From positions 44,354-108,353 of the forward strand of contig JANBPT010000028.1 in assembly GCA_027575765.1 (NCBI GenBank): a stretch of 64,000 bases of DNA, read 5' to 3'. Shown in pieces: positions 43,889-54,393 of the stretch (the stretch's first letter is position 1; every line of letters begins with the position of its first letter). Below the pieces are notes generated by a model. It was not told the origin of the DNA. It was given only the letters and a program-made list of their open reading frames with translations, and ran no database searches. This DNA is from Tieghemiomyces parasiticus (taxonomy: Eukaryota > Kickxellomycota > Dimargaritomycetes > Dimargaritales > Dimargaritaceae). The translations under genes and the position numbers were made by a program.

Positions 43889-45676
43889 ATGGAACGCACC
43901 ATCAGCCACGCCTTGCGTACCTGCCCTTTTCTGGCACGCACTCCCGTGCAGACCTTGCGCCAGCTCTCAGGCTCCACCAGCGCCGTTGTCTCTCCGCTGG
44001 TCAGCAAGGCTCAGAGGTGCCCCGTGATGGGCGAGGCCCTGACCACCCGCACCACCCACACCTCGGCCACCTCCGGCCAGTCCGCAGCCCAAGCTCAGGC
44101 TGAAACCGCGACCCCGCACCCGGTCGCCATTAACCCTACCTCTGTAGCCTCCCCGGCTGTTGTCGCCCAGGCCACGGCCACTGCTGCCGGTGCCTTCGAC
44201 TACGAAACGCTCTATCGTGCCGAGCTGGATAAGAAGCACCAGGACCGGAGCTACCGCTATTTCAACAACATCAACCGCCTGGCCAAGGAGTTCCCCACAG
44301 CCCACACCAGCGACGTGGGCAACCGCGTGACGGTGTGGTGCAGCAACGACTACCTGGGCCAGGGCCGCAACTCGTGCGTCGTGGGCAGCATGAAGCAGAC
44401 CCTGGACCGCTACGGTGCCGGCGCTGGTGGCACTCGTAATATCGCTGGTAATGCCGATCTCCACCTCCGCCTTGAGTCCGAACTGGCCGACTTGCACCAC
44501 AAGGAGGCCGCCCTGGTATTTTCGTCGTGTTACGTGGCCAACGACGCCACCCTCAGTACGCTGGCCGCCAAGTTGCCCGGCTGCGTTATTTTCTCAGACG
44601 CCATGAACCACGCATCTATGATTCAGGGTATCCGTCACTCTGGCGCCAAGAAGGTCATTTTCAAGCACAATGACGTGGCCGACCTCGAGGCCAAACTCCA
44701 GCAGTACCCCGTGGGTACCCCCAAGATTGTCGCCTTCGAGAGCGTCTACTCCATGAGCGGCACTGTAGGGCACATTGAAGCCATCTGCGCCCTAGCCAAG
44801 CGCTACGGCGCCATCACCTTTCTGGATGAGGTCCACGCCGTCGGCATGTACGGCCCGCGCGGAGGCGGCGTTGCCGAGCACCTCGACTACCAACTCAACC
44901 TAGGTCACCCGCATGCCCACAATGGCGCGGTACTTGACCAGATTGATATTATCACCGGAACCCTCGGTAAAGCCTACGGCGTGGTGGGAGGCTATATTGC
45001 CACCTCGGCCGCCCTGGTGGACATGATCCGGTCCTACGCTCCCGGATTCATCTTCACCACCTCTCTCCCGCCCGCCGTCGTGGCCGGATCCCTGGCTTCG
45101 GTTCAATACCTCAAACTGTCGTCCAAGGAGCGCGTGATGCAGCAGATCAACACCCGGCTCCTCAAGGCCCGTCTGGCCGAACTCCAGATCCCCGTGGTGC
45201 CCAACCCCTCCCACATTGTACCCGTCCTGGTCGGCGATGCCGACCTCTGCAAGCGCGCCAGCGACTCGCTGCTCACCGACCACGGGATCTACGTCCAGGC
45301 CATCAACTACCCCACCGTGCCCAAGGGCCAGGAGCGCCTGCGTATAACTCCGACCCCAGGCCACACCCCGGCCATGACCCAGCGGCTCGTCGTCGCCCTC
45401 GCCACCATCTGGAAGCAGTACAAGTTGCGGTACACCCAGGACTGGGCCGCGGTCGGCGGTTGTGCTGGGGTGGGCATGCCCGCCGAGGCCACCACCGAGA
45501 TCGCAGCTGCCAACCATGAGCAGCCTATCTGGTCCGATAGTCAGCTCCTTGCCGAAATCCCCAACGGTATCTACCGCTGCGACTGCGAGGCTACCCCTGC
45601 TATTGTGCCCTCGTCGGCGGTGACTACCACTAGCCCGGTCGAAGCCGCGGCAACCGTCGAGACTCTCCGCTGCTGA
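43889..45676 (+). CDS. HEM1: 5-aminolevulinate synthase, mitochondrial
   Basis: The 595-residue, intronless product condenses glycine and succinyl-CoA to 5-aminolevulinate, the first step of heme synthesis in mitochondria. The core has [20 protein letters not shown], then [20 protein letters not shown] and [20 protein letters not shown], and the PLP-binding [13 protein letters not shown] with Lys 361. The presequence of about 110 residues carries two CP heme-regulatory motifs (RTCPFLAR and QRCPVMGE), which in this family let heme restrain import or stability. The Ala/Thr-rich linker before [20 protein letters not shown] is a little long. The C-terminal extension is Ala/Thr-rich and has a CDCE segment of unknown meaning. 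Start choice is supported by the presequence and HRM positions. Confidence 0.96.
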   Translation: MERTISHALRTCPFLARTPVQTLRQLSGSTSAVVSPLVSKAQRCPVMGEALTTRTTHTSATSGQSAAQAQAETATPHPVAINPTSVASPAVVAQATATAAGAFDYETLYRAELDKKHQDRSYRYFNNINRLAKEFPTAHTSDVGNRVTVWCSNDYLGQGRNSCVVGSMKQTLDRYGAGAGGTRNIAGNADLHLRLESELADLHHKEAALVFSSCYVANDATLSTLAAKLPGCVIFSDAMNHASMIQGIRHSGAKKVIFKHNDVADLEAKLQQYPVGTPKIVAFESVYSMSGTVGHIEAICALAKRYGAITFLDEVHAVGMYGPRGGGVAEHLDYQLNLGHPHAHNGAVLDQIDIITGTLGKAYGVVGGYIATSAALVDMIRSYAPGFIFTTSLPPAVVAGSLASVQYLKLSSKERVMQQINTRLLKARLAELQIPVVPNPSHIVPVLVGDADLCKRASDSLLTDHGIYVQAINYPTVPKGQERLRITPTPGHTPAMTQRLVVALATIWKQYKLRYTQDWAAVGGCAGVGMPAEATTEIAAANHEQPIWSDSQLLAEIPNGIYRCDCEATPAIVPSSAVTTTSPVEAAATVETLRC

Positions 45677-46418
45677 GCTTTGCTTGTCTGTGTGTGGGGG
45701 AGAAGGGGATAAGAAAAGAAGGTTAGCTGCGACAATTGGCCCACTGGCGGTTCCCTGCCCCCCCCTACCTCCCCGCCTAATGTTGCCCTTTTCGTCTAGT
45801 CCATGTGTCTTACTGACCGGCGGGCTGGATCCCCAAAGCTCCACGTTTGTCTCCGTTGTGCTATCTATATTAAATCTTAACCCGACCCCTTTGTAATAGG
45901 TTAAAACGTGCGGAACCGAGTTAATCGGAAGCGATAGCTAGTAAAAATGGTAATGAGTAGAAGGCTGTGATAAAAGCCGTCTAATGCTGTGGGGTGATGT
46001 TTGTTGCAGCTAAAGTGCCCGTGGGTGGAGTCACCAATGTACTTTAAGCTCTTAGAGGGTCGCTGGCGCAAGGCCATATGAATAGGATACGTGAGTCACC
46101 AAGTGTGGGGAAGGCGGCGATGGACCATAACCCTTCGCCACTGGAGCAATACGTCAAGTAGTGGCGAGATAGCATGTGCTAGTTAGACAAGGGGTGCTTG
46201 CAGAAGCTTGAAGGTGCATGGGCTTACTGTGGCGCCTAGTGAACAACAGCAGTTTGGGACAGGACAAATATATACATATGGCTTTATTTTCACATATTCA
46301 AAACGGGGCCATTAACGACGGAAATATCGTACCGTGGGATCGCGGTGGACTCGGCCGCCAATTCAGGCGCAGGTTAATGGACCGCAGGAGGTGCCGGTTG
46401 CAGGAGGGGAGGGCAGAA
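45677..46418. other. Intergenic between convergent genes
   Basis: The ALAS 3' flank is CT-rich. I find no gene, RNA or repeat here. Confidence 0.35.
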
Positions 46419-46610
46419 TTATTCGGCAGGAGGGGCAGCAGGGGCAGCCTTCTTCTTCTTCTTGGGCTCGGGGCTACGGCGGTCGAGACGCTGGACAACC
46501 GGCAGGCTGGCGTCGGTCAGGTCGCGGCGGACGAGCTGCTCGGCGGAGACGGACAGGCAGACGGTGGCCAGGACGGCGGCGGCGACGAGGGTGATGTGGG
46601 TGAACTGCAT
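46419..46610 (-). CDS. Small secreted peptide precursor, 63 residues
   Basis: A signal peptide (MQFTHITLVAAAVLATVCLS, then VSA) is followed by a short mature part with two dibasic sites (LVRR and LDRR), a Lys run (KKKKK) and an Ala/Pro tail ending APPAE. Kex2-type cleavage could release the peptide between the two RR sites (about 17 residues). A TATA-like TATAAATA lies about 105 bases upstream on this strand and a CT-rich leader follows it. The gene is short, but signal peptide, promoter and stop are all in order. I recognise no family. Confidence 0.6.
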   Translation of the reverse strand: MQFTHITLVAAAVLATVCLSVSAEQLVRRDLTDASLPVVQRLDRRSPEPKKKKKAAPAAPPAE

Positions 46611-46710
46611 GGTGGAAAGTGGGGTGAGGGTGGTGAGAGAGAGAGATGTGGTGGTGTGGAGGATGGAATGGCTGGATGATGAGGTTGAGAAGGGTGGGGG
46701 CTGGGTGGGC

Positions 46711-46718
46711 TATTTATA
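46711..46718 (-). promoter_or_regulatory. TATA-box-like element
   Basis: The minus strand reads AATATAAATAG here, about 100 bases before the ATG of the small secreted precursor. Confidence 0.45.
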
Positions 46719-46719
46719 T

Positions 46720-48401
46720 TGCAATCGGACGTCGTAGTGACCCCCTCCCTGCCTGCCTCTACTGACGACTCGTGGTGCTCATCAATGGCACCGGCCATAG
46801 GTGCACTCTGCCATCGCGTAGACCGGCCACCCACGATGGCATGGACACTGCCAGTGAACAATCCTGGTCTGCCTTGCACTGTGCGCTTTGTTCTCGCCCA
46901 GTCTGACCAGCAACCGATCTGGGGACGGTTTACGAAGCTGGCCAAGTCGTGAATGTCAATTGGGTGGTCGTGCAGTGACAGTGGTAGAATGGGGTTGAGA
47001 TGCCTGCTAGGTCGAGCCATGACCAGAGTGCCCTTTGACCAAGCTATGGGGCCTGCCGACGGGTCAGCTGGGCGCAGGGGAAGGGCGAAATTAGACCTCG
47101 GTAATCTGGAGTTGAGCGCCTAGTCATTAAATTGCGATCTATGGCCATATTCCCTTTGTGAATTAGTAGCTGAGCGTAGCCCGACAACAGTGCGGCTGTG
47201 ACGTTTCCTCGTCCTTCCGCTTCATTTTTTTCTTGTGACCCCACTGGCCACTCTACAGGGTCAATCGGGCGGACTGTGCCATGTAGGATAAATCACATGT
47301 AAATGCACAGCGGACAAAGACCGCGGTAGATACACCGAGGGACTATCAGCTGTACATCGGTCCAAGGTAACTCATGTCTCGTCCGCGCCTCGCTACTCTC
47401 GCCTTTACATCCGGCACATTTATGCGATATGGAGAGAGCGGAGGGTAGGGGCTCTGGAAAGGTCTGAGCTTGTTCTTCGGTTGCTTAGTCACTCAGGTGC
47501 TTCGTCACCCGTGAATGTAAGTTTACCAGTACTGATAGTTGTTGGGCTCAGGTGCGTCACGGATGAAGCTAAAGGGGCGACTAAATCCTTAAGCCGGAAA
47601 CCGTCAATATTGCGTCAATATCCCATTTCATCTTCTGACTTGTCCTCCATGGCGATGCCAGGTATGGTATTGTATGGGATGTGTGATGTAGGTGGTATCC
47701 AAGGGAGCCGCGTTTATTAAGAATAGGAGCTAGTATGTGTGGAAAATAGGTAGCGGGTTGTGAGGGCAGTGGTCTTCTGCTTTGAATTAATGTTCATCAG
47801 AAACTGCGTGCTTTCGGATTGGGGGTTCTGTGGCCGGTGAATGCTTGCATGTACCAGGAGTCGTTGACGTAGGGGTATATGGTTATCAAGTGCGAATCAC
47901 TAGGAGACAGGTGAGGGTGAGTCATGGCCCTTAACTAACGAGCGGGACATCAGGTAGCTGCGAGCGGACGATAGGTAGAAGGCATGTACACCGTTCTTGG
48001 GGAACGTTAGGGGTCCCAGCAGTGTGCGGGTCTACTATAGCCCTTAGATGACACCGGTGGTTCTCGGTACAATGCACTCCGTCACCTCTTTTACTACTGG
48101 ATCGTTTTTGCCGATAACAGTTGTGGTAGGTGCGAACCTAGAGAGTTAGTTATTAAGGTGCTCGTGTAGTCCTAGATAAGTGTGGTAGAGGTGAATGATC
48201 ATTGTTTTAGAGAAGCGTGCCGTACTCAAAAGGAACGTCATCGCCTACGCCCGGCCTGGTACACCCAGGCGCCAAGGCTCATCCCTCCACACCAGTATCC
48301 TGCAATTATTTCCCGCCTTTTTCATACCTCACCCTTATCCATTTTCTCATCCTTACGATAACTGTGGGCAACCCTTTGCCCTTCTAACCAATGACCTTAG
48401 G
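46720..48401. other. Intergenic, no gene seen
   Basis: Frames are short on both strands. I found no tRNA-like or repeated sequence. Confidence 0.35.
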
Positions 48402-48703
48402 ATGGGGACTCACCAAGCTGGCACCCAGACCCTCCAGCGAACGTTAAAGAACATCGCCAGTTCGACCAGCAAACATGTAAGTTAAACTGTCCGCCTGCGT
48501 CTAAAGCGGGCATCATCAATACTACTACACTTCTTGCAAAATACTTAACTTTGCCATACTACACGCCCCCTTTTTCATAACGATTACCGCAGAGCTTCGC
48601 CCAGGCTTATTTGGACACATTTTCTCTTGTAAATGAGGGGGTCCAAATAGAGATACATTTGGCCAATTGCAAGTCTTGTCCAGATCCGCACTACGAGTTT
48701 TAA
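48402..48703 (+). CDS. Candidate two-exon microprotein, 61 residues
   Basis: Exon 48402-48476 encodes a 25-residue amphipathic, Ser/Thr/Lys-rich start (MGTHQAGTQTLQRTLKNIAS). It has a consensus donor CATGTAAGT, a 116-base intron with CTTAACTTT and an acceptor TTACCGCAG. Exon 48593-48703 adds SFAQAYLDTFSLVNEGVQIE and an end with CKSCPDPHYEF. Both exons are phase 0. The frame upstream of the ATG is also open to 48195, so the start is not fixed. I recognise no family; the N-terminus could be a mitochondrial targeting helix. The consensus splice sites are the main support. Confidence 0.4.
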
Positions 48704-48949
48704 AGTAATTCAATAAGCGATAATGAACTAGGCGGTTTACTGTCCGTCCTGATTAAAAGTATGTAAAGGCCACTGTGGTAGGTCGAGACTCGGAGTCCGG
48801 TTTATTCAAATGAATGCAAGATAAATAGAGTTGATGTCAACATTATCAGATAGTTTTGTTGATCTATACAGGTGCCTCAAATAATTGTGAGGTTTTTGAG
48901 TGGGAGGTCTCAGATCGCAGTGTTTCAGATGAAACCTAAGAGAGTCAAT

Positions 48950-50116
48950 GATGCTGAGTCGATCGGTATAAACCATTCCAGGATTGAACCATTTTTGACT
49001 TCACAGCTTATTTTTTAACCGTCCATCATGACTGCTTTTCAAACCCCCTCCCTCACTCCACCCGAGTTTACTAGGCGTGATGTGTAGGTCCTCATTGATA
49101 ATTACTATCTGGAGGGCCGCAAGGTAGATGATATTTTTAACGGTTTGACATCCAAGCTGGGCTCAGCTGCCCCTAGCCACTCCACCATCTACAGGTGGCT
49201 GGCTCGCTTTCGCACAGGTCACTGCTCTTTTGCAGATGACCCTCACTCTGGCCGCCCATCAGATGACATTGGTGCATATTATGGGGACGTAGTCCTGAGG
49301 CGGCTGGGGGAAGACCCTCGACTTACTATTGAGCAGCTGGCCAGGGCCTGCCACACTTCCCCTAGTACCATACGCAATGTCCTGCGCAGGGACATGGGGT
49401 TGCACAGCTATTTCAATTGCTGGATCCCCCACAACCTCACCGACGACCAGCGCCACAAGCGGGTACGTTTTGCCACTGAGTTCCTGGAGAAATTTGATGG
49501 GGCCAATGACTACCTGCTGGACTCCATCGTCACAGGAGTTGGGATTAATGTATGTCTTTATGATCCCCCTGCTCTCTCCAGTTGCTGGAGGCGGTGCCCT
49601 AAAGGTGGCCCTGTCCCAGCTGAGACCTATCAAGGTCGTACCACACCCAAGGTGATGCTGACCATTTATTTCACCAGGTGTGGCCTATTAAACCTGAGTG
49701 TCAAGCCCCCGGGTGTCAAGGTCTCTGCCGAACTCTATGTAGAGTACGGGCTGAAGCCCATGCTTTAGGCCTGGGTGGAGGCACGTGGAAGTCTGAACCG
49801 TCACCCCCCTGCGGCTTCACCATGATTATGCACTACCACATCGTGCTCAGCTACCTAGACCTATATCTCCGCCTCAAAACTCAAACTTCAGTCAGCCCCT
49901 CCTTACAGTCCTGATCATGCCCCCTGCGACTTCTGGCTGTTCAGGAATATCGAACAGCGACTGAGGGGCAAGAAGTTCAGCACAGTGGAGACGGTCGTGG
50001 ACCCCTGGCAATTGCAGCTAGCCAGGCTCCAGCAAAATGGCTATAGAGCCTGTTTTGATAGATGGATAGAAAGGGCTCGCCGAGTGGTACAGAGTGGTGG
50101 CAACTATATTTGGTAA
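48950..50116 (+). mobile_element. Mariner copy 2, full length but inactivated
   Basis: From ATG 49027 to TAA 50114-50116 the sequence encodes a mariner-type transposase with several lesions. It keeps an HTH segment (STIYRWLARFRTGH), DDPHSGRPSDDI, LTIEQLARACHTSPSTIRNV and WIPHNLTDDQRHKRVRFA. The region that should carry the first catalytic Asp (family VTGDETW) reads IVTGVGINVCLYD, so Asp and Glu are lost. There are in-frame TAGs at the CAG positions of sister copies (after TRRDV and after KPML), then a frameshift before the HHD motif, and a final segment with YSPDHAPCDFWLF. The 5' flank GGTATAAACCATTCCAGGAT is shared with copy 3. Confidence 0.85.
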
Positions 50117-50346
50117 ACACAATTTAACTTAGAAATCCTCACGATAATTGGTAGCATCCATAGTAATAATCTACAATACCTTGCCACTCAGACCGCTTCT
50201 CATATACGTCCACCGCCCTCATTGTCGCACAACCCGCCACACTTCCCCCCCTTCAGCCACCACCTCGTCTAATTCGTTCTTAATGTAACAGCGTCCAAAA
50301 CGTTTAATGATCGGTTGTAGCCTGATACGTAGGTACTAAATGATAT
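50117..50346. other. Short spacer after mariner copy 2
   Basis: This is the 3' flank of the mariner copy and of the farnesyltransferase gene. I could not define terminal inverted repeats by eye. Confidence 0.3.
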
Positions 50347-52239
50347 CTACAGACACGCCTGAACCTGATCGTCTCCGTAAAAGTACCGAAACACGGCCGT
50401 CACACGGTTAAACGGTATTGCGTAGATCGGGTGGAGCGCGCGCAGCAAGTTATCCTTGCGGGGGCCCAGCACGCATTCGTCGACTACATCTACTGTCCAA
50501 GAGAGTAGGTCGGCAAGGGTTGGAGGGACATCGGAATCCGCCTCCATGGGACCCTTACTATTCTCGGTGGTGGTGGTGGTGATGGCGGCGTCTTCCCGGA
50601 GGCGGTGTTGGGACGCGGCTAGTCCGGCGAGGACGTAGCAGGTATGGTACGGATCGGGAAATTTTTCAGGTTTGTCCCGCAGCCCGCCATGAGTGGCTTG
50701 GCAGCACCCCAGGATGTACTCCTGGAGCCGGCGGCGGTCGTAGAGGTAGCCCATATCGTCTTCCAGGAACATCTCGAACTTAGGGTCTAAGGGGCGGTGA
50801 TGGGACCAAGAGCGGCGGACAGCGGACTCGAGGAGCGGGAAGGTGGCCCCCGCCCAAAAGGAGTAACACCCGTCAACGAGTTTGTTCGTTCGGCCGTTGA
50901 AACCGCCCTCCAGCGTCATTTGCCGCCCGGCAGACCAGTGCTAATGGGAGGCCCGGTAGGTTATCGTGGATATATCGAAGTGAACGGTTAGAGGCGGGCG
51001 GAGGAAAGTGAAGGTTGGAGTGGGGTGGCGGAAGTGTCGGCAATTTGGCCACCGCCAGGGATAAAATCTCACGACCACCAGTCACGGCGACGCGCTTACC
51101 AGAAGGGCCGGAATATCGAGCACATCTAAGCTGTTCAGGATGGCCAATGTAGCTAATCCGCAGTACGCGTATCCACTATGGGCCTCAACGTTGGGGCGGC
51201 TTCCGATGCCACCCTCGTACGTTTGGCAGCGGGCGATGAAGGTAGATACGTTGGCCGTCAGCTCGGGGGTCAGCAGATTGAGTAGCGTGGCGATAACGAT
51301 TGCACAGTACGACCCGCGGACGTCCACTTCGCCGCCACGGTGGGCCGTAAAAGATCCGTCAGGCTGTTTCATACTGTGTAGGAAGAGGGAGAGGCTGTCA
51401 CTGAGAAGATAGAAAAAGGAGGTCCATCGGGGTTACCGAGTGCAAACGTTTGTCAGTACCTATACCTCTCGCGTAAACATCCCGGCTAGTTGGACTAGGT
51501 GCCAAAAAAAGTAGTAATTTACAAGGAGGGTACTTACCGATCGATTGATGCGAAGGCCTCGGGCGTTCCGACGATGGCCAGCGAGAGCACCGCGGCGTAG
51601 GTGGCGGCGAGATGTGGGAGCTGGTCAGGTCCGCCGTAGCCTCCCTCGGGTCTCTGTAGTCGGGCCAGAGTGGCCACGGTCCTGTGAATGATGGCAGGAA
51701 ATTCAAGGTAGTGCTGAGTAGGTGTATCCCGGCTAATGGATTTCCACGCCCGACACCTCTAGTCGCCCGAGTACTGCAAGAGCTTACCTGGTTTTGAGGT
51801 CGTCGGCAATCTCGACGTCCATCAGAGCCAGGGAATTAAGAGGCCAGTAGAAAAGCCAAGGTCGGCCGGGGTCCAAACCTTGCGAGTTGCTCCCGAGGCC
51901 TCGTAGGGTCTTTTCGATGAATTTGATGTGCGCTTCGCGGTTCAGCGTAAGGCTGCTCGTCCGGTTAGTACCATGGAGAGCGTAATCGATTGGTAAGAGA
52001 GAAGGAGAATTAGTTACCCTAGACGATGCAGAGACCCGGCATAGTCTTTGTATGTCGTGCTATTCATAGCGGCTCGTTACCTACCCCTCGAAGCCGTTGG
52101 GATGTTTGGCCAAGTGGTGGTCAAGCAGTTGCTGGATGTCTTCCTCTACCACACGCTGGCGGACGGCCAGAATGGCAGCGGGACGAGGGTAAAGAGTGGG
52201 TGATGGAGAAATAGCATTAGGACTTGGATGTGCAGACAT
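50347..52239 (-). CDS. RAM1: Protein farnesyltransferase beta subunit
   Basis: Five exons join in frame: 52239-52085, 51952-51788, 51681-51538, 51400-51100 and 50940-50347, giving about 452 residues, close to the family length. The enzyme, with its alpha subunit, farnesylates CaaX proteins such as Ras and mating factors. Repeat motifs of the alpha-alpha barrel are visible: LARLQRPEGGYGGPDQLPHL, then MKQPDGSFTAHRGGEVDVRG, ARCQTYEGGIGSRPNVEAHS and LEGGFNGRTNKLVDGCYSFW. Zinc ligands are expected at the D and C of VDGCYSFW and the His of PYHTCYVLAGL. The branch TACTAAC in intron 1 is canonical. A Thr run (TTTTTT) in the last exon comes from a GGT repeat. It is tandem with the Ap4A phosphorylase gene upstream. 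Confidence 0.93.
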
Positions 52240-52814
52240 GGCAATCTGGCATCCCCGAGGCCAATGAAGCGTACGGGCTCCTCCTACACCCTCGCTTGCA
52301 TGCGGTTCGTCGAGTCGTCCGAAGGCCGCACATGAGCTCCGCCCGGTTGGATTTACCTGTTGACGCGAGGTGGACGTGGACAGACCATCGTCGGGCGTGT
52401 AAGGAGGCATGGGGTCAATGGTACGGTTAAAGAAATGAGGAAATGGGGGCCTGGAACGAGTCAGGTTAGGACGGACTAAGCCAGCCGATTAGTGGCTTCC
52501 AGCACCTATTGAGGCATTTACACCAGAGGCGCTTTGGAAGTGACGAAGCTCTCCCGAGTATGACCTTTCCCCCCTCCCACCCGCCGGCCAAGCCGTGACC
52601 CCCACACACCCTCCGAACCCGGGGAGGATATTGTGGTGCTGTCCAGTGGGTTCTACGCACAAAAACCCGTCCGAGCGCCTTGGTCAGGCCGGTGCTATGA
52701 ACAGACATCGAAGTGAACATTTATTAGACTCTGGTCGATAGTCATAATGATGGGGATAAATTCGGCAGGGAAGTATATGGTGGCTATGTTATTATGACAC
52801 CTGAAGGCTGCAGA
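52240..52814. other. Spacer between tandem minus-strand genes
   Basis: This holds the promoter of the farnesyltransferase gene and the 3' flank of the next gene. I see nothing else. Confidence 0.35.
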
Positions 52815-54393
52815 TTACAGATTGGCTTCGCACCTAGGGGTTGAAGCATGCGTCGTTGGGAAGCCGACGAAGGCCAGCACGTTGAGAACGTCCTCACGCC
52901 GGATGCATTGCAGCTCGTCTTCCGATTTGGCTAGGACCATCCCGGCGTACCCTAACGAGTTGATGCTGGTCGGGCCGCACTTTTCGTGGCGGCGCAGCGC
53001 GACCATCATCATATCTGGGGATCCGAAAAAGCTGTAGGACATTTCCGGGGCATCTGGTCCGGCGTCTTCGCTGGATGCGGGGGAACGAGGGACAGCCCCG
53101 GCGGCTAGAAGCCCACGGAAATCCTGGCGGGCGAGGCCAAGGAGTCGCTGGTACGTCCCGTGCAGGTACGCGGCGGCCGTGGCATCGTCGACAAGGACCT
53201 TATGAGGTCTCAAGCGTACACAACAGTGAATGAAGGGAAGCTCGGGGATCTGACCGACTGTCATGTAGGGGCGGGAGGGGGCCGAGAGGAGCCCAGGCAG
53301 GACATTATGCAGATAATGAGTGGTGAGGGTTTGGCGCCGTGTATGCCGCACCACTGAAGGCACCCGGCTAGGTGCCAGTTCAGCATGGACCAGCGCTGAC
53401 CCTCCAACTTACCCTGGTCATACTCCCAATTGCGAAGTGCGGCGTAGGTGGGGGGGAAAATGGCGTCGGGGGTGGTAGCCGGAAGGAGCTGGATGTGCTT
53501 GTGGGGTTGGCTACCACAAGGAGGAAAAGGTGTGGACCACGGTGTATACCGTTGGCGGGTTTTTGTACAAAGGTTATTTACAAACCCCGCAGACACAGTC
53601 GAGAAGATCATCTTGATCCACCCGTATGCGTACCAATGTTTTTTTTTCCTTTGGGCTTACCTTGCGCCCGACTGTGGCCCGGAGTTGTAAAAGAAAAGGT
53701 AGGGCTCCCTTAGCTCCCGTAGTGCCCAAGTCACGGTGCTAAATTCATTGAGGGTGATTGGCCGGCCCTGTTCTTCATAATCTGGTGGCGTGGAGTAAAA
53801 ACAAAAACATCGCGTCCAAGGATCTTTACACGTTTAGCATCGTCCGCTAGACGATGGTAGACACCCAGTAAAAGTGTTTTGGCTTGTCGGACTGCGTTGG
53901 CCACGTTACCTTTGGTTACGATGAGCAGGTGCTGAGGTGCCACACAGAACTTATTAAGCAGGATATGGAAGTCCTGGTGGCTGGTGACGTAGAGCTCGGG
54001 GTCGTAAGGCAGAAATGGGTTTACCCGCGGTGGTCTGGGCCCGTGTTCTCGGTTCATGGGCTTGGTGGGTTTCTGGGCCAGAGCCGCCACCAGCCGGATC
54101 TCGAACTGATGGAAGGGAAAGGCGGGGATTGCAACAGGGGATGAATTGAGATGCGACACGCGAGAGGGGCGTGCGGTCCAGTCCAGCCCACAACGCTCTA
54201 GCTCCATAGCCAGAACGACGCCATCCTTGCTGGACATTGCCCTGCCCTATTAACTGGAGGCATCTAGGACACTTACGTCGATACCAGCCGCCGAGTTAAT
54301 GTGCAACGTCGTAGGGGTGAACATTAGGGCCCCGGAGACCTTGGCCCGCTCGTAGCAGAGCCTGGCCAGGGTAGCGAGATTTGGCTTGCTCAT
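52815..54393 (-). CDS. APA2: Ap4A phosphorylase (ATP adenylyltransferase)
   Basis: Five exons, 54393-54277, 54105-53910, 53781-53661, 53510-53413 and 53257-52815, join in frame into about 324 residues, very close to yeast Apa1/Apa2. The enzyme phosphorolyses diadenosine tetraphosphate to ADP and ATP. Hallmarks are VNPFLPYDPELYV, LLNKFCVAPQHLLIVTK, and across an intron FYNSGPQSGA-SQPHKHIQLL, with the HxHxQ active-site motif of this branch of the HIT superfamily. The end has CGPTSINSLGYAGMVLAKSE and LAFVGFP. Exon 1 (SKPNLATLARLCYERAKVSG) is fixed by a GTAAGT donor and joins FEIRLVAALAQKP. A longer exon 2 starting further upstream would add unrelated residues. The last junction (WEYDQ-VGQIPELPF) is the least certain. 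Confidence 0.92.

Noticed and set aside
44900..45844. 314-codon antisense frame across ALAS
   Set aside because: Its Gly/Val/Arg-rich sequence is what the complement of a biased coding frame gives; ALAS is certain on the plus strand.
50566..50583. GGT repeat as a noncoding microsatellite
   Set aside because: It encodes the Thr run in the last exon of the farnesyltransferase beta gene.
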